DNA of 64,000 nucleotides from Moritella sp. Urea-trap-13 (GTDB lineage Bacteria; Pseudomonadota; Gammaproteobacteria; Enterobacterales; Moritellaceae): assembly GCF_002836355.1 (NCBI RefSeq), contig NZ_PJCA01000029.1, positions 1 through 64,000 of the forward strand, read 5' to 3'. A program made the position numbers and the translations under genes. This document shows positions 16,692-24,831 of this stretch, one piece after another. The first letter of the stretch is position 1, and every line of letters starts with the position of its first letter. The notes below the pieces were generated by a model, which was not told the origin of the DNA, did no database searches, and saw only the letters and a program-made list of their open reading frames with translations.

Positions 16692-17663
16692 ATGGGATTA
16701 ATCGTCAACGGTAAATGGCATGACCAATGGTACGAAACCACAAGTAGTAAAGGTCAATTCGAACGTCAGGAAAGTCGCTTCAGAGACACTATTTCAAACG
16801 TGGAAGGCAGTCGTTATCCGGCAGAAGCAGGTCGCTATCATTTGTATGTGTCGTTAGCCTGCCCTTGGGCACATCGCGCATTAATTTTTAGACAACTAAA
16901 ACAGCTCGAAGACATTATCACTGTCAGCGTGGTTAAACCGGAAATGCGCAGTAATGGTTGGGAGTTTGACGCTAATACCAGTGATTATAACGATTCACTG
17001 TATCAAAGTGATTATGTTTACCAGCTTTACCTTAAAGCAGCGCCTGATTATGAAGGTCGCGTTACCGTACCGGTATTGTGGGATAAACAGACCCAAACCA
17101 TTATTAACAATGAATCGAGTGAGATTATTCGTATTTTCAATACAGCGTTTAATAACTTAACGGGTAATCACGATGACTATTACCCAACAGATTTACGGTC
17201 TGAAGTTGATGCGATTAACGAACGTATTTATCACACCATCAACAACGGTGTATATCGCGCTGGGTTTGCCACCACGCAAGCAGCATACGATGAAGCATTT
17301 GACGCACTATTCAGCAGTTTAGATTGGCTGGAAACGCATCTGAGTACTCAGCGTTATTTAGCTGGATCACAACTAACAGAAGCGGATTGGCGCTTGTTCA
17401 CTACATTAATACGTTTTGACGCGGTTTATCATGGTCACTTTAAATGTAACCGCAATAAATTAACTGAGTTTCACCATATCAGCAACTATGTCCGCGAGCT
17501 ATTTCAGATTAACGGCATCGCTAGCACAGTTGATTTGGAATATACCAAGACCCATTATTATGCGAGTCATGACACCATTAACCCGACCTTAATTGTACCG
17601 CGTGGACCAGTACACAATTTTACTGCTGCGCACGATAGAAATAGCCTAACAAGCAAGGCCTAA
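16692..17663 (+). CDS. yqjG: Glutathionyl-hydroquinone reductase
   Basis: The 323-residue protein is a Xi-class GST: RYHLYVSLACPWAHRALIFRQLK places the catalytic cysteine at C57 in the CPWAH motif, followed by VSVVKPEMRSNGWEF, a YDYxxLYQxxYxYQLYLKAxPDYxGRVTVPVLWD segment, and NNESSEIIRIFN. The C-terminal helical domain has LAGSQLTEADWRLFTTLIRFDAVYHGHFKCN. It reduces glutathionyl-hydroquinones with glutathione. Length and motifs match E. coli YqjG. It follows doxX by 152 bases and precedes pirin by 24. Confidence 0.93.
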   Translation: MGLIVNGKWHDQWYETTSSKGQFERQESRFRDTISNVEGSRYPAEAGRYHLYVSLACPWAHRALIFRQLKQLEDIITVSVVKPEMRSNGWEFDANTSDYNDSLYQSDYVYQLYLKAAPDYEGRVTVPVLWDKQTQTIINNESSEIIRIFNTAFNNLTGNHDDYYPTDLRSEVDAINERIYHTINNGVYRAGFATTQAAYDEAFDALFSSLDWLETHLSTQRYLAGSQLTEADWRLFTTLIRFDAVYHGHFKCNRNKLTEFHHISNYVRELFQINGIASTVDLEYTKTHYYASHDTINPTLIVPRGPVHNFTAAHDRNSLTSKA

Positions 17664-17687
17664 AAGATAACAGAAGAGGAACACACC

Positions 17688-18434
17688 ATGATAAAACATT
17701 ACCCTTTCCAACAGATTGGCAAAGCAAATCATGGTTGGTTGAAAGCCAATCACCACTTTAGTTTTGCCAATTACTATAACCCGAAAAGAATGGGCTTTGG
17801 CTCGTTACTCGTGGTTAATGATGATTTGATTGCCGCTGGAACGGGGTTTCCAGCTCATCCGCATCGTAATATGGAGATCATTACCTTCGTACGTTCTGGG
17901 GCTATCACTCATAAAGACAATGCCGGTAATAAAGGCGTGACCCTCGCAGGCGAAGTACAAGTAATGAGTGCTGGTACGGGTATCACCCATTCGGAATACA
18001 ATTTAACAAAAGAGCCATTAACGCTATATCAAATTTGGATAGAGCCGAACAAGCACAACGTCAAACCCAGATGGGACAGTAAGGTATTTTCAGATAACTC
18101 AGACACAGTTAATAATAAAGATACTGTTAATCATACAGACAAGGCTAGCCTGCCCCTACTCGTTTCCGGCTACCCAAACGAGCAAGACGACGCACTGTTT
18201 ATCAATCAAAAGGCACGTATCTATGGGGGAAAAGTCAAAGAAGGCACGCTGTTTAACCATACAATTGAACATCAAGCGTATGTGTTAGCATCCAACGGCG
18301 AGTTTGAAATTATTGATAATCAGCAAGTGGTATTGATGCATAAAGGCGATGGCGCGGAAGTAACTAAGCAACAAGTGATCAGCATTAAAGCCATATCTGA
18401 TGCCGAGATCATCATCATTGATGCACCCGCCTAA
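17688..18434 (+). CDS. Pirin-family protein (YhaK/YhhW type)
   Basis: The 248-residue bicupin has the pirin N-terminal metal site FPAHPHRNMEIITFVRSGAITHKDNAG (two His spaced HPH plus a later His), and VQVMSAGTGITHSEYN with the remaining ligands. The C-terminal cupin (GTLFNHTIEHQAYVLASNGEFEI) is shorter on motifs. Enzymes of this kind can act as quercetinase-like dioxygenases or redox sensors. Last gene of the YhaJ-linked set; in E. coli yhaK also adjoins yhaJ, supporting the same assignment. Confidence 0.9.
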   Translation: MIKHYPFQQIGKANHGWLKANHHFSFANYYNPKRMGFGSLLVVNDDLIAAGTGFPAHPHRNMEIITFVRSGAITHKDNAGNKGVTLAGEVQVMSAGTGITHSEYNLTKEPLTLYQIWIEPNKHNVKPRWDSKVFSDNSDTVNNKDTVNHTDKASLPLLVSGYPNEQDDALFINQKARIYGGKVKEGTLFNHTIEHQAYVLASNGEFEIIDNQQVVLMHKGDGAEVTKQQVISIKAISDAEIIIIDAPA

Positions 18435-18480
18435 CGGCAACTTTAAGTTGGCAAAGGTTAGTTGATAGTTTAATAGCGAT

Positions 18481-18656
18481 ATGAGCAAAGAAGTGGCTAA
18501 CATCTTAGCGGATTCAACATTCTGTGTTGTTGTTCGCCCTATGTACAAATTTACAGTAGCACAAGCTTGGATACCAAAACCAGGCTTCTGGGCTCGCGCT
18601 ACGATTACCGCTACGATTACCGCTACGATTACCGCTATTGATGCCGACTTAGAAGA
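18481..18656 (+). pseudogene. Relic of a LamB-type porin C-terminus, possibly joined to a treC relic
   Basis: The segment from 18511 reads DSTFCVVVRPMYK-FTVAQAWIPKPGFWAR, clearly the same as DSTLSVVIRPMYK...FTIAQAWAPRSGFWSR in the porin gene at 62237-63439 but lacking about 25 residues between the two parts and everything upstream and downstream. Just before it, 18489-18518 matches 57155-57184 inside treC (26 of 30 bases, opposite-strand reading VESAKMLATS). The orientation of the two pieces is that of the intact trehalose locus, so a large deletion in a second copy is a plausible origin. No functional protein is expected. Confidence 0.7.
18597..18637 (+). repeat. 12-bp tandem repeat, three units plus a part
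   Basis: CGCTACGATTAC occurs three times exactly (18597-18608, 18609-18620, 18621-18632), followed by CGCTA. It sits where the porin relic loses similarity, which suggests slippage after the gene decayed. Confidence 0.85.
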
Positions 18657-18687
18657 CGCGCCCAAGGTGATTAGCTTTGGGCGCTCA
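18657..18687 (+). terminator. Hairpin, terminator-like
   Basis: GCGCCCAAG (18659 region) and CTTTGGGCGC pair around a GTGATTAG loop. The same arms and loop recur near 30989-31015, so this is a repeated terminator type. The T run after it is weak here. Confidence 0.6.
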
Positions 18688-18759
18688 ACAGCTGGCGACA
18701 AACCTGAATGATTAAAGTCGTTCTAAATAGAACGTGTTTACGTCATCACAGTAGTATGC

Positions 18760-19206
18760 TTACTTGTTAGGCTTGCCTATGATTGCGCCCATCAGTAAAC
18801 CAAATACAATGTGTGCAACTAATGCGACCATCGCTTTAGGTAGGCTGTTAAAGAATAGGCCTTGCCCCAAAATTGGCATCATCACCGTCATCGCACCTAA
18901 GTATATGACGGTTAAAAATATCGCGCCTCGTATTGAAGCGGGTCCTTTTAGATTTTGAATCCCTACAACCAGGTAGGCGATAGGAAATAGGAAAGTTCCC
19001 ATAATGAAATGCACTATTACTCCTAAAGTATGAGAACCGCCTAACATTGGCGCCATAAGCGCAGCTACATCCATAGGTTGTCCAAGTACTTTGGGGGCCA
19101 TGTATTGTCCCATAAGGGTGAATACAATAGTGCCGACCAAACCGCCAATAATTCCTCTAAACAGTTTTTCCTTCACTACACCTTGTATTTGAGTCGTGCC
19201 ATTCAT
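18760..19206 (-). CDS. Small integral membrane protein
   Basis: From the ATG at 19206, which has AAGG upstream, the product is 148 residues; an upstream in-frame ATG at 19248 lacks a ribosome site. It has about four membrane segments: GIIGGLVGTIVFTLMGQ, HTLGVIVHFIMGTFLFPIAYLVVG, GAIFLTVIYLGAMTVMMPILG and MVALVAHIVFGLLMGAIIG. The DVAALMAPMLGGSHTLG loop and repeated glycine pattern suggest a conserved family of short membrane proteins (DUF6789-like, uncertain). No partner is evident. It is convergent with the porin relic. Confidence 0.7.
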   Translation of the reverse strand: MNGTTQIQGVVKEKLFRGIIGGLVGTIVFTLMGQYMAPKVLGQPMDVAALMAPMLGGSHTLGVIVHFIMGTFLFPIAYLVVGIQNLKGPASIRGAIFLTVIYLGAMTVMMPILGQGLFFNSLPKAMVALVAHIVFGLLMGAIIGKPNK

Positions 19207-19887
19207 AATGTATTTACCTTCATCAATGTATTGTCTGAGTGACCGCATTTTAGACGCGATAAGTTATAAAATAGTTACTACACCCGTAGAGTGTATGCGT
19301 TACTGTTAGCGCATAGTTCCAAATATTTTCAGTTATTGCATGATTATCTCTTCATTTTAGTTCAAGGTAGCGTGAGATTGTACTGGTTCATTGAATTCGT
19401 AGGCCTGTTGAACATAAAGGTGATAAAGATCATTTCGTACCTTTGCCACTCGCAACTCTTGAATCAATGCGACGTTACTGGAAAACGCATCGCCTCCGAC
19501 GCTGTTATTTCCTGCTGGAAAGGCACCGCTGAACGTGATGGAAAGCCGATGGTCATAGATAAAGGAGGGGTGTAAAAAACCATCTAAATTGTCGGAAAAA
19601 AAACAGTGGCTGATGATCAATGCATTAAAAATTGAGTGGGTCGATAATGATTAAACTCGCTGATATAGCACGGCGTTACCAACCGTTATAAAAAGTACCT
19701 CAAATTCTTTCCAACGCCTTTAAGAGTAAAAAAATTGCAATAAGGCGCTTTGGGGGTCGTTAACGACTTATATTTTTATCTCGGTTTGGGGCTCAAAGTG
19801 TGATGGTCTATTTTTATAGATAGAGAAACACTCTCTTATATAGACCATCACTGATTGAGGTTCACAATGTCGGAGTTTAAGTCACAC
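19207..19887. other. Gene-poor stretch
   Basis: No gene is supported in these 681 bases. Overlapping open frames of about 90 codons exist on both strands between 19291 and 19620, but they lack good starts and recognised domains and may be decayed mobile DNA. The right end has the strong hairpin at 19800-19851. Confidence 0.45.
19800..19851. repeat. Long hairpin
   Basis: GTGATGGTCTAT (19800-19811) pairs exactly with ATAGACCATCAC (19840-19851), and AGAGA/TCTCT pair inside around AACAC. The total structure spans 52 bases downstream of the DUF1330 gene (minus-strand reading), where it could serve as a terminator, or it may be a short repeat element. Confidence 0.6.
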
Positions 19888-20163
19888 TTACACTAAATGA
19901 AAATTACTGTTCATGCCTTGCTCACGTAACGGAATAATGGCTTGGTATGCAGTACTGTTATACCAGTTCTTTGCACTTTCTTTATCCGGGAACTCGATGA
20001 CAGCTTTCATCGAGTGAGTTGCTTCACCATGTAATGTCTCTATTTCACCTTTAGCGATAAAGTGACCGTTAAAAGGTTTCAATGTTTCAGCCGCTAGGGC
20101 GCTGTATTCAGAAAGTTGTGTTTTATCTAGAGGTGTTAGATCGACTATCACTAAATTTGCCAT
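19888..20163 (-). CDS. DUF1330 family protein
   Basis: The 91-residue protein has the DUF1330 dimeric alpha/beta-barrel pattern: an N-terminal VDLTPLDKTQLSEYSALAAETLKPFNGHFIAKGEIETLHG segment, then KAVIEFPDKESAKNWYNSTAYQAIIPLRE. Members are small cytosolic proteins of unsettled function, sometimes oxidase-like. It is divergent from a LysR gene 71 bases away, which probably controls it. Confidence 0.88.
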   Translation of the reverse strand: MANLVIVDLTPLDKTQLSEYSALAAETLKPFNGHFIAKGEIETLHGEATHSMKAVIEFPDKESAKNWYNSTAYQAIIPLREQGMNSNFHLV

Positions 20164-20234
20164 TTTGCTAATTCCTTAATTGATTGAGTTGACACAGCTT
20201 AATGGCGTAGCGCATATTAAACAATAACCGAATA

Positions 20235-21158
20235 ATGAACTTGGTGTTTAAATATATGAACAGTGTAAAATTGGCACCTCTACTCTTAATTTTCGTTGAA
20301 GTGGCAAAAAAACGCTCTTTTACTGCAGCGGCTAAAAAATTAGGCTTGAGTAAATCGGCAATTAGCCAACAAATAAAACGTTTAGAAGAATCTGCGGGGC
20401 AGCAGTTATTAATACGTAATACTCGAGGGGTAGTATTAACTGCGGTTGGGGAAACGTTACTAGCTCGCAGTGAATTATTAAGCGATCAATTGAGCATGAC
20501 GTTAGCAGAGCTTGATAGTGCAAAAGCTCAGCCTAGTGGCAGTTTTAAAGTGTCAGTGCCTCCATTTTTTGAAAAAGGTATTGTAATTCCGGCAGTGAAA
20601 CAGTTGAGTTTAGAGTTTCCAAAACTCATACCTGAAGTGGTTGTGACTGAGAAATGGCAAGATCTGATCGAACACAAGTTAGATGCTGCAATTTTTGGAG
20701 GCGATATAAAAGACTGCAATTATCGTGCGTTATCGATAGGGAAAGTGTCTGAAATATTTTGTGCTTCACCTCGCTACATTAAACAACATGGTGGTCTTAA
20801 TAGCATTGAACAGTTACCTGAACACAAGTTTATAGCAACAGCTTGGCAACATGATGAGTTGCAATTATTTGATAATAAACAAGCGAATAAACGACTGGTA
20901 AATGTTGAACACTGCGCGAAAGTCAACACACTTACAACGGCGCTAGAAATGATGCTGAATGATGTAGGAATCGCATTATTTCCTGAATTTTTAGCGCAAT
21001 CACATCTAGCTGACGAACGACTCATTAGAGTGTTACCTGAGATTCAGGGAAGAGCGTGGCACTTTTATTTCTTACATCAGTATAAAGGTGAAAAACCAAT
21101 GCATGTTAGTCGCTTCTACCAGTTGTTTTGTCACTATTTTGCAAAGGCTAGGATATAA
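20235..21158 (+). CDS. LysR-family transcriptional regulator
   Basis: The 307-residue protein has a canonical winged helix (FVEVAKKRSFTAAAKKLGLSKSAISQQIKRLEESAGQQLLIRNTRGVVLT, first 70 residues) and an effector domain of the CrgA/AaeR type (SGSFKVSVPPFFEKGIVIPAVKQL; LDAAIFGGDI; EMMLNDVGIALFPEFL). The start may be the second Met at 20256. It faces the DUF1330 gene and is the likely regulator of that gene. Confidence 0.9.
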   Translation: MNLVFKYMNSVKLAPLLLIFVEVAKKRSFTAAAKKLGLSKSAISQQIKRLEESAGQQLLIRNTRGVVLTAVGETLLARSELLSDQLSMTLAELDSAKAQPSGSFKVSVPPFFEKGIVIPAVKQLSLEFPKLIPEVVVTEKWQDLIEHKLDAAIFGGDIKDCNYRALSIGKVSEIFCASPRYIKQHGGLNSIEQLPEHKFIATAWQHDELQLFDNKQANKRLVNVEHCAKVNTLTTALEMMLNDVGIALFPEFLAQSHLADERLIRVLPEIQGRAWHFYFLHQYKGEKPMHVSRFYQLFCHYFAKARI

Positions 21159-21277
21159 CCGACGTTACAACCGAAAATGCCGTTCACTTTAAGTGAGCGG
21201 CATTATCCAATAAGGAGGCTAATTTTAGAGAATCACTGCCGTTAAAGCGATCTTCTCAGCCTTTATTATTGCGCAGA

Positions 21278-21901
21278 TTACTTTGATTTTATGTAAGCGG
21301 TTATGTCTGATAACTCTTCATTGCTAAATAGCTTACTGACCTCAACCATTTTATTTTTGTGCTTGTTTTCAACATTAAAATTTCTTTTATTTGCAGCAAA
21401 CAGAGTCAGTTGTTCAAGAATGTAGGGGCCTTTTAAATAGCTTATTTTAGGGCTGTCGGTAAAGAAGCGGCCAATAGAGCTGGAATGACAACCTTTACAG
21501 TTTGTTGCATATAACGCTTTGCCGTTATTAATATCCCCAGCAACCGTTTCAGTTGAATAAACAGTCGGTAGCGCTGCGTAATAGTTCGCTATATACCGTA
21601 ACTCATCATCCTGAAGTACTTTTACTTGGCGTGACATTTCTTGATTCGCAGCTGATACACTGCCAGCACCGCGTTTATCAAAGCGGAAATTGTTCAGCTG
21701 TTCCATCAAGTATTGCTCATCCATACCACCCAGTAACGGTGTATTCTGCGCCGCAGATGTTGACGCTGTTGCTGAGTGACAGCTATTACACTGTAAAACA
21801 GTTTGTTTCACATTTTCATGAGGGTTTTCCACCGTGGAAGAACAACTCTGAAGCGTGATCAACGGAACCGCTAAAAATGCTAATACCAGTATTTTATTCA
21901 T
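21278..21901 (-). CDS. Di-haem c-type cytochrome, lipoprotein
   Basis: The 207-residue protein has a lipobox-like signal (LITLQSC, cysteine about residue 20) and two class I cytochrome c domains with CNSCH (near 39) and CKGCH (near 131). Each is followed by a later methionine ligand candidate (LGGMDEQY.., and M-V-containing region KNKMVEVS). The arrangement is that of cytochrome c4-like electron carriers on the outer face of the inner membrane. No oxidase genes adjoin it. Confidence 0.88.
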   Translation of the reverse strand: MNKILVLAFLAVPLITLQSCSSTVENPHENVKQTVLQCNSCHSATASTSAAQNTPLLGGMDEQYLMEQLNNFRFDKRGAGSVSAANQEMSRQVKVLQDDELRYIANYYAALPTVYSTETVAGDINNGKALYATNCKGCHSSSIGRFFTDSPKISYLKGPYILEQLTLFAANKRNFNVENKHKNKMVEVSKLFSNEELSDITAYIKSK

Positions 21902-22122
21902 CTAATCTCCTGACTCAAATCTCGATAAAACAGTTTAACTAACGTTTCTTAAGAAAGACTTAAGAGAAACTTATAAAGAAACTTAAGAAAAATTTAAATT
22001 TCTTTATTTGCTCATCTTGATTCTGACTGCCCGTGTTTGGTAGTGGAACACAGGACATAAGGAGATGTAAAGTCAGCTAGGATTGCTGACTTGGTTCTGG
22101 GGAAAAATATATGACGGCTGCT

Positions 22123-23235
22123 TTATAAGCGTGCTAATTGCGATTTTCTGTCTTTATTCACAACACAGAAATTGCCACGTCTTGTGCGACACTTTGAACA
22201 CCTTTCACATTCAACTGGCGCTCTGTCGCCGTCTTTCCAGCGCTTAATTAAAGCGGGTTCAGACAGTAAAGGTCTTGAGAGTGCAAAGTATTGAATATTG
22301 GTTTTATGCGCAATCTCTTCTATCGCAGCAATATCCGTTAATCCGCCGACGGTAATAACGGGCACATTCACCTCTTCACTAATCACCTGGCCATATTCAT
22401 GGAAGTAACCTTCTTGTTGAATGGCGTACCCATCAAAACACTCGCCAATCATAGTACTAGCCTTACCATGAATATTGCCTGAAATGATAATGGCATCCAC
22501 GCCAATCGTTTCTAATTTTTTACAAATAACACGTGTTTCAGCAAAGGTTAAACCACCCTCAAAAAATTCAGATGCAGTCAATTTAACTAATATCGGATAC
22601 TCATCACCGACAAGTTTTCTTATTTCAGCATAGATCTCTAATAACAATCTCATTCGATTATCTAAGCTGCCGCCATATTGATCTTCTCTGCGGTTATAAT
22701 AAGGGCTTAAAAACTGATTGATTAAATAGGTATGTGCCGCGTGTATTTCAACGCCATCAAAGCCTGATTGTTTGGCTCTTCGGCTTGCTTGAGCAAATGC
22801 CTGAACGATGTAATCTATTTCATCCTTAGTCATCACTTTACCTAATGTTTGCGTGCCTCTTTCGCACACTTCACTCGGCGCATAGATCACCCTGTCACCG
22901 ACATTGTAAGTGGTTTTTGTGCCACCATAGGCAAGTTGCATGACTATTTTAGAATCATTGCTGTGTACCAACTCGGTAAGCTTTTTGTATTCACCGATAA
23001 AGGAATCATTATACATTCCCATCATGCCGGCATTCGGCTTTTCTTCTTCTACTATATTTGCATAGCCAGTTACAATTAGACCGACTTCCCCTTTAGCTAG
23101 TTCTTCGTAGATAGCGTAGAGCTTATCTGTCATATGGCCCTCTTCTGTCGCCATATTTTCCCACGTAGCGCTGCGAATAAAGCGGTTTTTTAATGTCATG
23201 CTGCCAATACGGGTTTCGGTATACAAAGTACTCAA
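22123..23235 (-). CDS. NADH:flavin oxidoreductase, Old Yellow Enzyme family
   Basis: TIM-barrel enzyme of about 370 residues: IGSMTLKNRFIRSATWENMATEEG at the N-terminus, IVMQLAYGGTK, then AFAQASRRAKQSGFDGVEIHAAHTYLINQFLSPYYNRREDQYGGSLDNRMR (the HxxH/N active-site strand and the RxDxYGG motif) and a C-terminal ECERCSKCRTRRGNFC cluster of four cysteines. The best start is TTG at 23235, six bases after AAGAGGA, giving MSTLYTETRIG; the frame is open further upstream. It reduces activated alkenes using FMN and NAD(P)H. The cysteine cluster resembles that of 2,4-dienoyl-CoA reductase-like members but no second domain follows. Confidence 0.88.
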   Translation of the reverse strand: MSTLYTETRIGSMTLKNRFIRSATWENMATEEGHMTDKLYAIYEELAKGEVGLIVTGYANIVEEEKPNAGMMGMYNDSFIGEYKKLTELVHSNDSKIVMQLAYGGTKTTYNVGDRVIYAPSEVCERGTQTLGKVMTKDEIDYIVQAFAQASRRAKQSGFDGVEIHAAHTYLINQFLSPYYNRREDQYGGSLDNRMRLLLEIYAEIRKLVGDEYPILVKLTASEFFEGGLTFAETRVICKKLETIGVDAIIISGNIHGKASTMIGECFDGYAIQQEGYFHEYGQVISEEVNVPVITVGGLTDIAAIEEIAHKTNIQYFALSRPLLSEPALIKRWKDGDRAPVECERCSKCRTRRGNFCVVNKDRKSQLARL

Positions 23236-23283
23236 ATTCAATCCTCTTAAAAATCGTTTTATATTATTCATCAGCCTTATAAA

Positions 23284-23331
23284 GGACAAAAAAGAACAGC
23301 CCTACTGACGCATGGCTGTTCTTTTTTGTCC
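23284..23331. repeat. Perfect inverted repeat, 18-bp arms
   Basis: GGACAAAAAAGAACAGCC (23284-23301) and its exact complement (23314-23331) surround a 12-base loop. It lies just upstream of the OYE gene. Transcribed either way it ends in T-rich arms, so it may terminate transcription from the right. Confidence 0.9.
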
Positions 23332-23370
23332 ATTTTTGCTATGTGCGATCAGCAATGGCAAATATTACCA

Positions 23371-23422
23371 ACAATATAGATAACAATCCTTAATCTGGAT
23401 TAAGGATTGTTATCTATATTGT
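23371..23422. repeat. 52-bp near-perfect palindrome, 25-bp arms
   Basis: The 25 bases at 23371-23395 are the exact reverse complement of 23398-23422, with only TG between them. The arms contain AACAATCCTTAATC. It is too close to perfect for an ordinary operator. Confidence 0.92.
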
Positions 23423-23448
23423 GTGAAAATCAGGGTTCTGGAAGATCC

Positions 23449-23480
23449 ACTTTTGCCAGAGTGTCATATGGCAAAAGTGT
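23449..23480. repeat. Inverted repeat, 10-bp arms
   Basis: CACTTTTGCC (23449-23458) and GGCAAAAGTG (23471-23480) are exact complements around a 12-base loop. Third inverted repeat within 200 bases; see the two entries before it. Confidence 0.85.
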
Positions 23481-23517
23481 ATAAGGACAGCCAACTGACA
23501 CGTTGTTGGACAAAACT

Positions 23518-23590
23518 GGCTTAGAGCTTAAGCTTCAAAGGATATGGTTAGCATTACAGACAGTATGGCTAAATTGGGATTAACGCTCGG
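23518..23590 (+). repeat. Direct repeat, left copy, flanking the DUF3303 gene
   Basis: About 70 percent identical by eye to 24122-24193. The shared core is AGCTTnAAAG then CATTACAGAnAGTATnGC. Each copy begins GGCTTAG and ends near a GTTGACGC/ATTAACGC motif. Together they bracket the DUF3303 gene. Confidence 0.55.
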
Positions 23591-23617
23591 AATCAGAGCC
23601 GAAGGTGATGGCTGTCA

Positions 23618-23932
23618 TCACTTGATTTTCAGTCCATCTCGCCAAGCAATGACCTCGACTTCACCGCGGACGGCTTCATCGACCTCAATGACGGGTCGCG
23701 CCTCGAATACGAAAGCAGGAAACATCGAACAATGCTTGTGAACGGTCACAGGATCGTCGCACTCTACCAGCATATGTCCACCCCACTCACCGACACGTAT
23801 CACGAAGAATTCGACCTTGAAATTGGCGGGCGCCTTCCATTGATCGAATATCTCAAGGATTCGTTTCTGGGCATTCTCGTACTCTATGGGCGAACCCTGC
23901 GGGCGTTCGAACCAGCTGATGACGTATTTCAT
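23618..23932 (-). CDS. DUF3303-like small protein
   Basis: The 104-residue protein opens MKYVISWFERPQGSPIEYEN, then RILEIFDQWKAPANFKVEFFVIRVGEWGGHMLVECDDPVTVHKHCSMFPAFVFEARPVIEVDEAV, a ferredoxin-like fold pattern of the DUF3303 family (small dimeric alpha/beta barrel). Function of the family is not known to me. The coding sequence is visibly richer in G and C (many CGC, GAC, TCG codons) than the genes around it. It lies between two imperfect direct repeats, which points to acquisition as a discrete unit. Confidence 0.78.
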   Translation of the reverse strand: MKYVISWFERPQGSPIEYENAQKRILEIFDQWKAPANFKVEFFVIRVGEWGGHMLVECDDPVTVHKHCSMFPAFVFEARPVIEVDEAVRGEVEVIAWRDGLKIK

Positions 23933-24121
23933 TGGAATTCTCCTAACTCAGTTGATTTACGGTACGATTACGGTTTGGAAGAGTTAACGTCTGATTATAC
24001 GACCCGTTCAAGCAATGTAACCTGACAAGGTTGATGCCTATACAATCGTCCACCTAAAGTACCGAACAGCGCCTTAAGCTTAGACCATAAAGCGTACTAT
24101 TTCTGGTCAAATAACAGCAAT

Positions 24122-24193
24122 GGCTTAGGGTCATAGCTTTAAAGATAATGTTTCACATTACAGAAAGTATAGCGAGATTGATGTTGACGCCTT
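24122..24193 (+). repeat. Direct repeat, right copy, flanking the DUF3303 gene
   Basis: Right copy of the repeat at 23518-23590, 604 bases away in the same orientation. The CATTACAGAAAGTAT core is nearly unchanged. Confidence 0.55.
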
Positions 24194-24220
24194 GCGAATA
24201 GGAAATTGTTATATGTTTAA

Positions 24221-24637
24221 TTACATTTCGGCTGAAAAATAAGCCATTATCTCAGCTGTAGTCATTTCTTTTGTTTCATTTGAAAAACAGTAATAACTAG
24301 GTCGCATGTCACTAAAATACTGCATATCCATTTCCAACCCCTTCAGGTCTGGAAACAGGCCTACTGGCATATTATATTCACCTGTTGCCTTAAATTTATA
24401 AAAAAGATGTGTTCCGCATTCGGTACAAAAACCACGAGACGCCCAAGACGATGACTCGTACATTTTAACTTTATCTTCACCTTCAATTTTCACTTTAGTA
24501 CCGCACTTCACTGCAAAGAATGGAGCTCCGCCCCAAGTTCGACATGATTGGCAATGGCACACGGTAAACTTAGGATTCACTTCCTCTGCAATAATTCTCA
24601 CGGCACCACAAAGGCAGTTTGTTTCTGAGTTAGTCAT
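24221..24637 (-). CDS. GFA/CENP-V family zinc protein
   Basis: The 138-residue protein has the Mss4-like GFA fold: CLCGAVRI (C-x-C near 8-10), CHCQSCRTWGGAPF (zinc-binding cysteines near 32-37), SSSWASRGFCTECGTHLFYKF (second zinc site) and a short C-terminal tail. Family members include glutathione-dependent formaldehyde-activating enzymes, but for most the substrate is unknown. Start follows a weak AAGG-like site. It stands alone next to the DUF3303 cassette. Confidence 0.9.
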   Translation of the reverse strand: MTNSETNCLCGAVRIIAEEVNPKFTVCHCQSCRTWGGAPFFAVKCGTKVKIEGEDKVKMYESSSWASRGFCTECGTHLFYKFKATGEYNMPVGLFPDLKGLEMDMQYFSDMRPSYYCFSNETKEMTTAEIMAYFSAEM

Positions 24638-24831
24638 TTTGATAACACCTTAATTGATATAAATATATAACAGTCTATGTCCTTTTAAACAGTGAAATGC
24701 TAAACAATCCAAGCAAAGTACTAAACTGACCTATCGATAATAAGCATACACAAAACAACTGTGCATAAATACAGTTAAATTTGTAAGGTGCTACAATGAG
24801 GTAAAAATATCGTTAGCCAGCAATTAAAGTG

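Noticed and set aside
18481-18711. A 76-codon open frame as a small protein
   Set aside because: Its residues are those of a decayed porin fragment followed by a tandem repeat and a hairpin, so it is a relic, not a gene.
19291-19620. Overlapping frames of 94 and 87 codons on opposite strands
   Set aside because: No clear start, no domain, and mutual overlap. They may be remnants of mobile DNA but I could not identify a family.
23544-24025. Plus-strand frames of 65 and 97 codons opposite the DUF3303 gene
   Set aside because: The minus-strand DUF3303 reading explains the region. The plus-strand frames are antisense shadows.
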